Shown here one piece after another: positions 23,241-35,110 of a stretch of 64,000 nt of DNA (the first letter of the stretch is position 1; each line of letters begins with the position of its first letter). The position numbers and the translations under genes were made by a program. The notes beneath the pieces were generated by a model. The model saw only the letters and a program-made list of their open reading frames with translations, searched no databases and was not told the origin of the DNA. This stretch comes from Tyto alba. Lineage: Eukaryota > Chordata > Aves > Strigiformes > Tytonidae. The DNA lies in NCBI RefSeq assembly GCF_018691265.1, contig NW_024881277.1:9957653-10021652 (forward strand). Direction: 5' to 3'.

Positions 23241-24650
23241 CACTGACATCTCTCCCCTTCTCTCTCCCACCCAGCAGAGCCTCTGCCCTCACAGCCATGG
23301 AGTCCAGGCCACCAGCAGCCTTCTCACCCCCCTGAGCGCCAAGAAGAGGTGAAGGGCATCTCTCCTGCCCCGTGCCCGTGCAGCACAGGGGCTGAGGGTG
23401 ACTGCCCTGCGGTGTCACCGGCTGGGAGGTGGCGGGCAGAGCTGGGACAGGGGAAGGCTGTCCCAAATGCCTGGCTGTCTCTCTGCTGGCCTCTCCCAGC
23501 TGGGCCATTCCGACGTGTCTGCTCGTCTCTCCTCGCGCCTGTGCCGCTCCTGCTGCAGCTTTCAGGCACTCTGGGGGTGGGAGGTCCAGCTGAAGGGTCA
23601 GCACGGAGCTCGTGGGCCCTCCCACGCAGACGTGTCCATGGGAACCCGGTGTCCCAGCTCTCCTTGAAGCTGTGGGGCTCTGGGCCATGCAGCCCGTGCG
23701 GGTGGGGACTGAGCTGACTTCAGGAGATGCCACCATGAGGACACTTGGTGACTCCTTGGGGTGTCCTTCCAAGCTGGGAGCCACCGTGCAGACAGCAAAT
23801 CTCTCCCCCAGCATTTGTGTGCAAAACCCAATGGGGAAACCCCGAGATGCTACAAGCAGGGAAAGGGTGATTGGTTGGGAAAATGAACTCTGTGTCCTTG
23901 GCAAGGAGTGGGGTGCTGAGACCTTGTGAAGGTTCCTGGTGGCAAGGTGAAATACTTAGTGATCTGCCGTGGATCCCTCTGCTCTCAGCGGGGTCTGATT
24001 GCTTCTCTGGGTACCTCAGGAGTGCAATCCCCCTCCATTTCAAGGGGCAGACACAGGGCAGCTCAGAACAAGGCAAACGGACAGACCAGCTCGCCTGCCC
24101 CTGCGCTAAGCCACAGCAAATCCTTTTGCCTCCCAAGACTTGTGGCTGCTCAGCCGGAGCGCAGCAGAGGTGCTCAGCATTTCTGATTTCAGAGAAGAAT
24201 GCCCAGAGGAGATGGGGCTGGGGTGGGGTTGGTGGTGTGGTAGGGTAGATCTTTCTGAAAGAAAAAAACAGAAACAAAAGCATGAATTTCCTTGATGCAG
24301 TCAAGTTTGCTTGGGATTGGGGGTGGAGATGCTGTCAAGCCCTTTGATGATGAGAGGGAATTCACCTGAGAAAATCTATCAGACCTGGCCCCTACGTGCC
24401 CCCTGCTCCCAGGCAGAGCCTGGCCTAGAGCATGTCCAACACATCTGGGAGCCCACGGGCCCTGCTCTTCACAGCACCCCTAGCCAGCACAAACCAGAGC
24501 AACAGCCAGGGAGCTGCACAAAGGTCCTGCCAAGCAGGAGAAAGGGAGGGGGGTTTGGCTGAGGGAGTATGAATATTTGAGGGATGTCTTTGGTTTTGCA
24601 CAGAGAAGTCTGTCCTCACTTGTCACTGTCTTTTCCCTCTGGTACAGGCC
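23241..24650. repeat. OR 5' flank shared in inverted form with the fourth OR locus
   Basis: The 23560-24100 part is the reverse complement of about 55430-55970. Matching stretches include a CTTTCAGGCACTCTGGGGGTGGGAG-like segment and GGAGTGCAATCCCCCTCCATTTCA with GAAATGGAAGGCGAGTGCACTCC. Both lie upstream of an OR gene in the same relative orientation. Several open frames here are composition-driven and are not reported as genes. Confidence 0.6.
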
Positions 24651-24670
24651 CCTGGGTTCATATGGAGACC

Positions 24671-25609
24671 ATGTCCAACAGCAGCTCCATCACCCACTTC
24701 CTCCTCCTGGCATTTGCAGACACACGGGAGCTGCAGCTCCTGCACTTCTGGCTCTTCCTGGGCATCTACCTGACTGCCCTCCTGGGAAATGGCCTCATCA
24801 TCACAGCCATCGCCTGTGACCACCGCCTCCACACCCCCATGTACTTCTTCCTCCTCAACCTCGCCCTCCTTGACTTGGACTCCATCTCAAACACTCTCCC
24901 CAATTCCATGGCCAATTCCTTCCAGGATAACAGGGCTATCTCCTACCAAAGTTGTGCTGTCCAGGTCTTTTTCTTTGTATTTTTCCTTGGAGGAGAGTGT
25001 GCTTTTCTCACCATCATGGCCTATGACCGCTACGTTGCCATCTGCCAACCCCTGCACTACGGGACCCTCCTGGGCAGCAGAGCTTGTGTCCACATGGCAG
25101 CAGCTGCTTGGGGCTGTGGGTTTCTCAATGCTCTGCTGCAGACAGCCAATACATTTTCAATATCTGTCTGCCACGGCAACGTGGTGGACCAGTTCTTCTG
25201 TGAAATTCCCCGGATCCTCAAGCTCTCCTGCTCAGACTCAGGTTATCTCAGGGAAATTGGATTTCTTGTGGCTATTGTATTTGTCGTCTTTGCTTGTTTT
25301 GTTTTCATTGTGCTGTCCTATGTGCAGATCTTCAGGGTCGTGCTGAGGATCCCCTCTGAGCAGGGACAGCACAAAGCCTTCTCCACATGCCTCCCTCACC
25401 TGGCCGTGGTCTCCCTGTTCATCAGCACTTCATTTTTTGCCTACCTGAAGCCCCCTGCCATCTCTTCTCCAGCCCTGGATCTGGTGGTGGCTGTTCTGTA
25501 CTCAGTGGTACCTCCAACTTTGAACCCCTTCATCTACAGCATGAGGAACAGGGAGCTCAAGGATGCGGTGAAGGAATTGATCCAACGCACCTTGTTCCAC
25601 CAGCAGTAA
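24671..25609 (+). CDS. Olfactory receptor, OR14-like (family A GPCR)
   Basis: A 312-residue single-exon odorant receptor on the plus strand, intact, with all family landmarks: NSS near the N-terminus, GNGLI, PMYFF, MAYDRYVAIC, SYVQIF, KAFSTC and NPFIYSMRN. NPFIY replaces the usual NPLIY. The start at MSNSSSIT matches its paralogues; METMSNSS three codons earlier is an alternative. The TM3 entry (VFFFVFFLGGECAF) and TM5 (IGFLVAIVFVVFACF) are the most divergent parts, and the second extracellular loop has one extra residue (SCSDSGYLRE). It is inverted relative to the other three receptors. It ends in a short basic tail (LIQRTLFHQQ). It probably couples to the olfactory G protein; ligand unknown. 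Confidence 0.93.
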   Translation: MSNSSSITHFLLLAFADTRELQLLHFWLFLGIYLTALLGNGLIITAIACDHRLHTPMYFFLLNLALLDLDSISNTLPNSMANSFQDNRAISYQSCAVQVFFFVFFLGGECAFLTIMAYDRYVAICQPLHYGTLLGSRACVHMAAAAWGCGFLNALLQTANTFSISVCHGNVVDQFFCEIPRILKLSCSDSGYLREIGFLVAIVFVVFACFVFIVLSYVQIFRVVLRIPSEQGQHKAFSTCLPHLAVVSLFISTSFFAYLKPPAISSPALDLVVAVLYSVVPPTLNPFIYSMRNRELKDAVKELIQRTLFHQQ

Positions 25610-28600
25610 CCTGCCTCACCTATTCTGCAGATTACTTGCAACTTGGATTAGGTCAGACTTCTGATTTATATTTCCCTTGTAATAATTGTCGTAAGAGGTA
25701 ACTGCTTGGCTTCATTCTACTTCTCTAGAGGCTTCATCTTTTGTGTCTGACCCTTTCACAAATGCCTTGAAAACTCTACCTAATCCAGCCGACATGATAG
25801 CATCTCAGCAATAAAAGGGGTCACCTGCGTGCAGTGCCTGAAAGCTGGGATGTCCTAAGAAAGATGCTGCCAAAAATAAGCACAAGAATTTGACTTTTAA
25901 AAAAGTTTTTTCTCAATCTTTTCTCACTGTATTGGAGGTGATAAAATTGTGACAACTCTGAGATCTACTGGACAGCAAGTGGTGCTTTTAAAGACTATTC
26001 CTGGTGTCCAGGGGCTGTGTAGGTGCTGCAGGAGATCTCCATTACCTCTTAGGTAGCCACATATATAGCAGGGCTGATGGCATGTAGTGTTCCCTGTGGA
26101 AAGGAGTCTGGAGGGGTCAGCAAAGAAAGGACACTCTCTGTGTGCCCTGGGGTGGGCAGTGAATGGACAATCAGGAGATGAGACACCCCTCAAAGGTGAA
26201 ACTCATCCGGAGTAAAGCATTAATCCAGACACCCACAAGCCATGACCCTGCAGTTTGGTGTGAGCCAGTGAAAATGCAACAGGCATGGGGAAAGGAGACT
26301 GGAGAAATGTGGAAGCTGCCCGAGGAGCCCCAGGGCAGGGGGTCTCCTGCTGTCCTGGGCAGCAGGGCTGGTGGGGAGGCAGAAGGGGAACAAAGGCAGC
26401 CAGGCCTGGGGATCACTTGCAGCATGAATGCAGGAGAGACAGAGAGTGCCTGGCCTCTCTTTCCTCATGCACTTTGGACCAGCTCAAGTAGTGGGAACAC
26501 TGGGGAGGCTGCCATCCCTCCCTGGGATGCTCCCTGGGGCTGCTGTGCCCTTCAGAAGTGTTGGAGCTGTGGGGTGAGTGCCCAAGTCCCAGCCCACTCC
26601 TGACCTCTCCCCTGGATCAGTCAGACAGAGCTTTTTGATCAGGTCGTCAGCCGAAGGACAAGGCAAAACATGTAGCATTGACCTGCCCACCACAATGGTC
26701 TTACAGGTAGCTGTGAGATCCTTCACAAGCATGGGGAATTGGATGTCTCCCCCACCACCTGAATTTTTGGTGTCACACCTCAAAAAGCAGTTTGCATTTC
26801 ACAGGCCCATTGTCTGTTTCTCCTCCTTCATGTGGTTCTTCCTGGGGATCCCCTTTGGGTCTTTTCCTCTTTGTTCTGATGCACATGGCCTTCCAAAGTT
26901 GGCATTTTGCCCTGGTTTTCCATTTTCATAGCCCACATGGACTGTGTCTTCCTGCACAGTTCAAAGCCCAGACTTGGCCCCAGTAACCCTGCATGGCCGG
27001 TCTGGGATGTGGGGGCCTCCCAGTCTGGCTCACTGGGCTGGACCCCTCTTTACACGTGACAGGATTTGTTATGGGGGCCCCTTGGAGTGTGACACAGTGG
27101 CAGTGTCCTCCTCTCTCCTTGCATCTCTGCTCTCTATATGAAACATTCTAACTCAATTCTAACTCTATTTTCCTTTGTGGGTTTCCTCCATGCAGTAATT
27201 AGTAAGGTGAACCTCACCATCAATCTTACTGAACCTTATCAAGCCCCTGTCAAAACTTTGTTCAGTTCCATCGCACTTATGGAATTCTGTCAATTTATTA
27301 CCTTACCTCAATAAAACATATTGCTGCTTCCCTCTTTTGAATGAGGTGCATTCTGCTCTTCTCCAACACCATGGAGGGCCAAGGTCCTTCTTTTCCACTC
27401 CCTCCTAGTAGGACCCCTAGGAGGAAGAACATTTCTCTGTGTTCATTGCTTAAAAGAATGGTGAAGGAAGTTCAGCGAGGTGAACCACGGAGGTGTGTGT
27501 TTCTGAGTGTATTAATATTCCCTAAATGTGCTCTGTGCCTTCTGGCAGTTGAGAAGTGCCTTCTTGCTGAGGGCAACATTGCTGATGCTTACAGAACCCC
27601 TTCTGACTGTGCAGACGAGGTGCTCCACAGGTGTGCTTCTCTCATAGCGTGCATTTGAAGGCAGAGGCCAGGTAGCCAAAAATGAATATCGTACTGGCAA
27701 TGAGCCTTTCCAAGGTTGTTATGAGCCAGACTGGGAATGCAGGGAAGCATAAAGGTTCTGTGGTCCCCTTGGGTTAAATTAAAGTGAAATGACACCAAAT
27801 GACTGGTTAAAATGTTTTACTTGCAGTCGAAACAACTTAAACTTGGAAAAGGATAGCAAGCAATGTGGCCTCTTATTAATAAACCTGTAGGGAAGAAAAG
27901 AAAGGAAGAAAAGGAAAAGGGAGAGAGAGAAAGAGAGTTGAAGTATGTGGATCACCACCCCAAGTTCCAGCATTGTCTCAGGTCTGGTAATCTTGAGCGG
28001 TAGGTGCACCCCCAGCAAAGTTTTCTGTTGCCTTTTAAGTTCATTTTCTCTGCTGATGTTCATACTAGACAAGGAGAGGCAGGTTCTCCTCCAACTCATT
28101 TCCATGAGAGATGAGCTAAAGGTGGAACGTGGGTTCTGTGTGTGCGTGGAAGGGGAATCAGGTACCCCTACCCTCTTGTCAATTGAGTCAGTGGTTGTGC
28201 TCACCCCAACACCATTGATTTTTTCCTTAGTTTTTGCTTAGGTCCTTCTGGTGCTGGTTCTTTCTCTCTCTTATCACTCCTTTAACCTGAACATATGGTT
28301 TCACTCAGTTTGTTTCCCTTCATTGAGGCTTATCTAAGGAATTTGGCAATATAACCATGAGGGAGTGGAGCTGTGCACCCTTCGATACACTCCATGTTTC
28401 CTTGGGTGGCGTTCCTTAGACTGATCACAATGGCCAAAGCTTGTCAAATTTTTCTGTGTTTATGACTGTTTGAGGCAACAATTCTTTCATTTTCTTACAC
28501 ATGGCTGCCTGCAAAACCCTACGTGGGGCTCACCTAGGGTCGGGTGGTGGTGAGAGGCTGCCAGTGCTGGAGGAAGAACCATGGACGGCTGCCACGGGGT

Positions 28601-29470
28601 CTGTGCTGGGCAGACATTTCCTCACCCTGAACAACCACCCTGGTCCATGCAGTGCCTGCACCATGGGGCTGTGGGGCCATGTGGGGCAGCAGGACTTGGC
28701 CAGCCCAGCTGAGGAGGTCCTCCCTGCTCTGCCCACTGCCACCCATCGGCACTGCCACAACCCCTCTGTGCTGGGCGATGAGGTTTCTGTGGGTGCCCTT
28801 CTGTGAGCCGCGTGGGCACCCACAGGGTGTGTCTCTGCTTGGAGCTGGTCGCCTTGGCCTGCCTGCACGGTCCTGGCAAGGCTTGGCCTTGGAGATGGGC
28901 TGTGATAGTCCTCAGCCCATGGCATGAGTTCCAGCCTAGGAATGACTCCTGCAGAAGAGCTCACACTGTGCTGGGGGCATGGGTGAGCCCTTCAAGATGT
29001 CCTCACACCAGGATTCTTCTTGGTACAAAGGGGAACCATGGCAGCCTGAAGCGATTTCTGCTGGATGGAAGCTGAGAGGGTTGCACAAGCACTCACAGGT
29101 AGAAGGAAGATTTTTTAAAAGGAAAAATTTATTGGGCTCTAATGATGTCAGTGCAGTGGGGGTTCATACAGGCACAACTCTGATACCCAACTCCACCACC
29201 GTTATGACTAAAGAAGAAAACAGCTTCATACTGACCCTCAGACCTGATATGCCATAGCTCCTGCCTAAGTTGGTCTCCAAACCCATACTCAGACAACTTG
29301 TGCTAGATCAAGTGCACCAGGCCTTGTCTCCATGAGTTTGGAACATCTCTATTGACCGAGATCCCACCATCTCATCTGAGCCCTTGCTCAGCTGCTTGAC
29401 TCTGAGGGATCTCTCCAAAAAACCCAACCCTCAAAACCAAACAGCCCACTTAGCCTCTCCTAGTACACAA
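25610..29470. other. Gene-poor region, nothing recognised
   Basis: About 3.9 kb without a recognisable gene. 26160-26600 and 28500-28960 are GC-rich and have open frames on both strands by composition only. 27890-27945 is a short purine-rich run. No LTR ends, CR1 tail or RNA gene was identified, though old unrecognised repeats are likely. Confidence 0.4.
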
Positions 29471-31240
29471 TGTGCTCCAGTCCCCAACCATCTTTCCAGC
29501 CTCTGCAGGACTATTCACAGCCTGTCAAGGTCTTTCTTGTGCTGGGGAGACCCACACTGGACACAGCAATCCTACTGGGGCCCATAAATAGAGGAGAAGA
29601 GTCAATTCTCTTAAGCTGCTGGCTGTGATTTTGTTAGTCCTGCCTGGGATGAGGTTGGCCTGCCTCTTCCCAAGGGCACACTGCTCCCTCCTGTCCCACT
29701 TGTGCACCCAGACTCCCCGGTCCTTTTCTGCAGAGCTGCTGTCCCCAGCCTGGCCTCTTGTCTGGAGTTGTCCCAGTGCAGTGGCAGGATGAACACTGGC
29801 ATTTGTCTTCAACTTTGTGTGGGTCCCAGGCAGCCCTTTTCACTGAGGGCTACTACATCCACCTCTCTCCTTATCCAAAGGACCCATCATCTCATTGTAA
29901 ATGGTATTCAGGTTGGCCAGGCACAATTTGTCCTTGTTCAGTTTTTACTGGCAGTTCCAAATCCCCTTCTTGTCCTTCAGGTGCTTGGAAATGGCTTCCA
30001 GGAGGATTTGCTCCATCACTTTCACAGGAACAGACGTGAGGCTGAGCAGCCTGTAGCTCCCTCATCTTCCTTTTTGCTCTTCATGAAGATGGGTGGCATG
30101 TTTGCCTTTTCCCAGACATCAGGAACCTCCCTGACTGCCATGGCCTTTCCAGGGTGACAGAAGCAGCCACGCACTGACCTTGGCCAGCACCCTCAGCACC
30201 CTTGGCTGAAACACACCCCATAGAGGACCCACAGAGTCATGTATGACCAACCAGCTTGCTGAAAGTCTCTCCACATGTTCTTGGTCACTAGGCCCACTCC
30301 CTCACTGAGTTTTGGGCCTGCTTTTCTTTTTTTTTTTTTAGCCTTGCCGTGGCTGCCAACACCGTTACCGAAGCCCCTTTTGCTACCTTCTGCATCCCTT
30401 GCTGGTTTGAGCACCAGTTGAGCTCTGCCTTTCCTAGCTCCATCCCTGCATGTACAGACAAGGTCTCTGTGCTACCCCAGGGCAGCCTGAGCCCCTTCAG
30501 CCCTCTGTGCATCTCCTCCCCATCCCACAGACAGGCTGGTGGCAAGAGGGTGGCATCTGGCGACAGCACAGCAGTGCTGGGAGCAGGGGCACCAACAAGG
30601 AAAGGGGGGGTGTGAGCCATGCCCTGGGCTGCACACAGGGGCACGGGGTGGCTGGTGCCTCGGTGGTTGGCCAGGCTGTATGGGCTTGGGGTGGATGCCA
30701 GCTTGAGAGTAGGAGTGCTGGGATTTCCATGGAATTCCAGTGAAAATGTGGCTGCCGCGAAAGCAAGTGGGCAGGTTCAGGCACAGGCAACTGCAGTGGC
30801 AAGGGTGCACAAGAAAGTGTGCTGGCCTCCTGCCATGGTTGCTCAGCTTCATCCATAAAATTCCACGTGGGTTTTGCATTTCAACAGGGTTGGCCTTGAA
30901 GTTGAAACAGTTGTCCAAGGCCCCTTTGTTCTACAGGGCAGTTTCCCAAGAAATCCAGCCCAAGAACTTCCTGAGCAAGACAAAAATTTCTCCCTTGTAC
31001 TCCAAGGCTCTGATTCTGGGGTTTATCCTGCGCACCTCTCTTGGGAGTTTAAACCCCACCATCTCCTGGTCACTGCAGCCATGTGACACCGACCCTCAGT
31101 GGAAAAGCTCACGTGCCCATGGTTACAATTTCCTGGTGCTCTGTCTCAAATATTTTCTCCAGAATGCCACGACAGGACACATCAAGCCTCTCATCTTGCT
31201 GCACCCATTCCTGGAGGAACGGAGAAGTGACAGGGTTTGA
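29470..31240 (-). mobile_element. CR1 LINE, long diverged copy
   Basis: The plus strand is antisense CR1. 29490-29760 carries the block in which a GGGGAGACCCACACTGGACACAG-like stretch leads into a CTGCCTCTTCCCAAGGGCACACTGCT stretch. 29990-30100 is antisense to the reverse-transcriptase region: on the minus strand the frame around residues KKED and then SLTSVPVKVMEQI is readable in pieces. 30830-31240 resembles the antisense of more 5' ORF2 sequence, ending TGCACCCATTCCTGGAGGAAC. The copy is broken by stops and indels. The right end is approximate. Confidence 0.7.
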
Positions 31241-32299
31241 CTGTCCCATTTTCAGTGCTGAGGCAGGACTTGGGGAAGTGCGGTGCTTCCCCCTGCATCA
31301 GCTCCTTCATCTCACTGAGAGGTGGGGCTACAACATCTGCTGGGCAGCCAGCCCAGGTTCTGGATGCCACCAGTCTTCTCTGGGGACATGCTTCTTTTAG
31401 CCACCAGCCGTTGCTGGGTCCTGCTCCACCTGCTGCCAACCCAAGGGCAGCTTCATCGCCCTTCTGGACTTTGGCAACTTCTGCTCCACGTGGCTTCATG
31501 CCCCTCCGGGCAGCTCTTCTTGCCTGGCTGAGAGCCACTCACAGGTGACCAACAGCCTCCATAACAGTGGCTGTAGGGGAGAGGGAAGGTGGGCATGAAG
31601 GGTTGCACTGGCCTTTCACCACCAGGAATTGTCTCCTTTGTATCAGCCCTTAGGAAGCCCTGCCAAAGCATCTCCCAAATTCAGTGCTGGCAGGAGGATC
31701 TCCTATAGACCCCTCTGGTCTGAGCCTCCTCCAGACACCTGCACCCCTGGGCTGGATGCTCTGCCTGGCACGGGAGGATCAGGCCACTCTCCTTGTACCC
31801 ACACCATCTCCACCTTGGGAAAGAAACACCTCTAAGATTTGAAGACAGGCTTCAGGCCTGCCCATTGCTCCCACCCCCCACTTCTCTGGATATCCAGAAC
31901 AACCTGAGGGGTGCTTGGGCTCCTCTTTAATAGGACGTAACCAGAGTCTTCACATTTGTCTCAGGACAACAAATGGTACCATCCAGACCCCAAACTCACC
32001 TGCTGCAGGTCCTGTACTGCACAGTGGTGATTGGTGTCAGGACCAACTGCCACTCCCAGCTGTACTGCTCGGGGCTGTGGTCACACCATCAGTTGAGATT
32101 TTAGGCACCAAAAACGAATATTGTGCTTTGCCCCCAGCTGACAGTTAAGCACCATGCAGCCACTAACTCACTATCCCCATATCTCCCCTGATGGGATAGG
32201 GAGGAGAATCAGAAAAAAAAAAAAAAATGAAAACAGCAAAAATCCTCATGTGTTGAGATAAGAAGACTTTAATAATTGAAAAAAGATGTAGTAGTAGTA

Positions 32300-32347
<48 letters not shown>

Positions 32348-33690
32348 GAAATAATTGCAATAATTGTAATGAAAAGGAAGATAAAAAAAAGAGAGAGGAA
32401 TAAAACCAAAGAAGAAGACAAGGGGTGCCCAGTGCAATTGCTCTGTACCCACTGATCCATGCCCAGCTGGTCCCCCCAAGCAGTGATCCACATCTCACGG
32501 CCAACCCACTGCCTTCCTCCCTCTTGTTTATATACAGGGCCTGATGTCCTGTGGTATCAAATAGCACTCTGGCTAGTTTCGGTCAGCTGTCCTGGCCATG
32601 CTCCCTCTCAGATCCTTGTGCCCCGCCTCACTGGCAGCATGGGAAACTGAACAATCCTCGACTTAGGATAAGCCCTGCTCAACAACAACTAAAACATCCC
32701 TGTGTTCTCAACATTGTTCTCACCCTAAACCCAAAGCACAGCACTACACCAGCTGTTAGGAAGAAAAGTAACTCTGTCCCAGCTGAAATCAGGACTTTGC
32801 AGATTGCCTTTCTTGGTAAGCCTGGCTCCTTGTAACCCTTTTTGTCAAATAGGCAAGTTCTTATGGGCCCCACTGCCCTCTGCATCTGACATGCTCACCA
32901 GCTGGTTGGGTCATTTGGCCTCTGTGACCAAAGACCATGGGTCATGCTCATGATCCAGGCCTTTTGCAAGCACCAGTTTCCTTCCTGTTGTTCTTTGCAG
33001 TCACGTGAACCAGGATCGGAAATGTCAGGCTGTGCTCTGCCTGTTGTGACAAACTGCTCAGCCCTCGTCATGGTCTGCCTTCAACCAAAAAGAATTTTCA
33101 GCGTGCACAACATCTTGTCAGGGTGGCTTCTGCATCCGTTCCTCCACTGCCTGCTGGCAGGAGTTTGCTGCAAGTTTTGGAAAGCAGCAAATCCTGATTT
33201 TTGTCGCTCTTATCCCCAAACTTGACGTTGTCGTTGCCCAATAAGGTGTGGTACTGACCTTCTGAGGCACATAGATTTAGGTCAACCTCGCTGCTCATTG
33301 TCTTTCTGTGAAGTTCAGTGTGACTGAGGATGAGCTAGATCATCATTACAGTGGTGCTTTCCACCTTTGTCATCACTTCCATTAAATGAGCATTTCTTTT
33401 TCTTACCCATACAGCCATACATCCACTCAAGTTATTGTCTTCTCAGAGGAACCATCTGCACACGTGCCTTAAATGCTGATGTGCTGGAGCTTCAGTGCAC
33501 AGGGACCTTGAGATACTTGGGGCTTTGGCCAGCAGGAACTTCAAGTTCTACAAGGAGAAGGCGCAAATTGGGACTGGACCAGCAGAGGAGTGAGTCTGAG
33601 GAGAAGGCCCTGGGTACTGTGAGTGATGCCATATGTGCCGCTCGTAAAGGCTCACCATGAATAGAGCCAGCTCCTGCATACGGAGCTGCA
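31240..33690. other. No gene recognised
   Basis: Intergenic DNA containing the (TAA)n run listed separately and an A-run at 32212-32227. The open frames seen here are short and lack any recognisable domain. Confidence 0.4.
32290..32347. repeat. (TAG)n/(TAA)n trinucleotide microsatellite
   Basis: Four TAG units are followed by about fifteen TAA units on the plus strand. Any open frame across it on the minus strand (poly-Leu, poly-Tyr or poly-Ile) is an artefact. Confidence 0.95.
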
Positions 33691-35110
33691 CTGTAGCATG
33701 ACCATCGAGACATGGGGAGTTATCATCCCCCTCGACTCAGCACTGGTGTGGCCACACCTGTAACATTCTCCGGGTCTTCCCATTCTGAGGAGCAGGAAGG
33801 AATGGGAGAGTGCCCAGAGGATGTCTGCAAAGGTGGGTTTAGGGAGCATGAAGCACATGAAGTGTGTGGAGTGGCTGAGGGACCTGGGCTTCCTTGTCCT
33901 GATGGTGTGGAAGGTGATGCAGGAGTAACAGAGTAGCTTGAAATTAGGAATTTGGGGTGTTTTCAAAGATTTTGGACCTTTTCTTTGTAGTGGGAAACCA
34001 CCTGAGAAAGGAAAAGCATCACAAAGTGCAGCTTAGGAGGTTGAGACTGGACAGGAGGAGAAAGAAATGTCCCCTGAATGGTAGTGCTGTGGTACCAGAT
34101 GTCACCCAGAGCCTGGATCAGTGCAGTGTTTTGTGTTCCAAGGAACAGGCAGGGAGGAAGGAGAGATCTCAGGAAAGTCAGGGAGATGCTATAGGTTGGG
34201 TGTCCACAGCCTGGGGGTCTCTGTCCCCTTGGCTATGGCAGTTGTCTCTGCTACCAAGGCCTGGAAGGAGACATGATAATCGCATGGAACTCGGGCCTCG
34301 TGGCTTCCTTGCAGCCCCCCAGGGAGGCTGGGAGCTGTGGTACCACTGTCCTGCACTCAGCATTGCCCACCCCACCCCACAGTGCCCCAGGAAGAGCCCT
34401 GAGCCAGTGTAAGGGATGGGATTCCCCTTCCTGGGGCTGACCACTTGGCATGATAAAATATATCAAGTTTTACTCAGCATCAGCTCACCTTGCACAGTGC
34501 CTTTGCCTACCTGTACTCACAGCCTCCAATTTTCTTCTCTAACTAATCCATGGGGACACCTGGTCTGTAATGAGCCTCAGAGGGGCCAATTAACACTCCA
34601 AGACACTTTGGCTTTTGCTTCTGACTGTAACCCCTTCAGAGGTTGGTTCAGCTCCTCTCAGTATCTGAGGTTCAAGCACCAAATACACCCCCGGTCTCAT
34701 CAAAGTGCAGAAAACCCAAAGGAGCCACATCTCTTCCATCAATTATTTCAGGACTTCCAGGCTTGCACAGCTAATTGGAGAGACTTCAGGAGTCTAATTA
34801 AAGTGGAAGATTTTAATGACAACTTCATAAAAAAACTTTTTTTTTTTTTCATTTTGAAGGGGTTTTAATCCTTTTTTAATTTTACAGAAGTGATAGAAGC
34901 TTTCTCCAATTCAGAGGGTCTTCTAAGGAGGACAGGAAATGTAGCAACAGCGGTCTCCTCATGGTCCCCCACTGTATGGGCAACTTTCCTCCCCACCTCC
35001 CCAGACCCACCATTTCCCTCAGGGGCTGCCTGGGACTTGCATTCTTCTACATCAGACTTCCTCACTGATGTTCACAGATGAATGTTACAGCTCCTTTGCA
35101 CCAATTCCCA
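33690..35110 (+). repeat. Dispersed unit, copy 2 (paralogous to 52480-53840)
   Basis: The first 450 bases look like CR1 (CTCAGCACTGGTGTGGCCACACCTG near 33736-33762, GAAGCACATGAAGTGTGTGGAGTGG near 33850, GGTTGAGACTGGACAGGAGGAGAAAGAAATG near 34040). What follows, up to about 35110, keeps pairing with 52810-53840: the GCCCCAGGAAGAGCCCTGAGCCA stretch, ATTAACACTCCAAGACACTT, CTTTTGCTTCTGACTGTAACC and the T-rich stretch before TTTACAGAAGTGATAGAAGC. In the second copy this DNA is the 3' flank of an OR gene; here no receptor follows. Confidence 0.65.

Noticed and set aside
23221..24304. Frames of 194 and 227 codons upstream of the third OR
   Set aside because: The homologous stretch at 55350-56130 does not keep these frames, so they are not conserved.
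32163..32567. Minus-strand frame with poly-Leu
   Set aside because: Produced by the (TAA)n microsatellite and neighbouring A-run.
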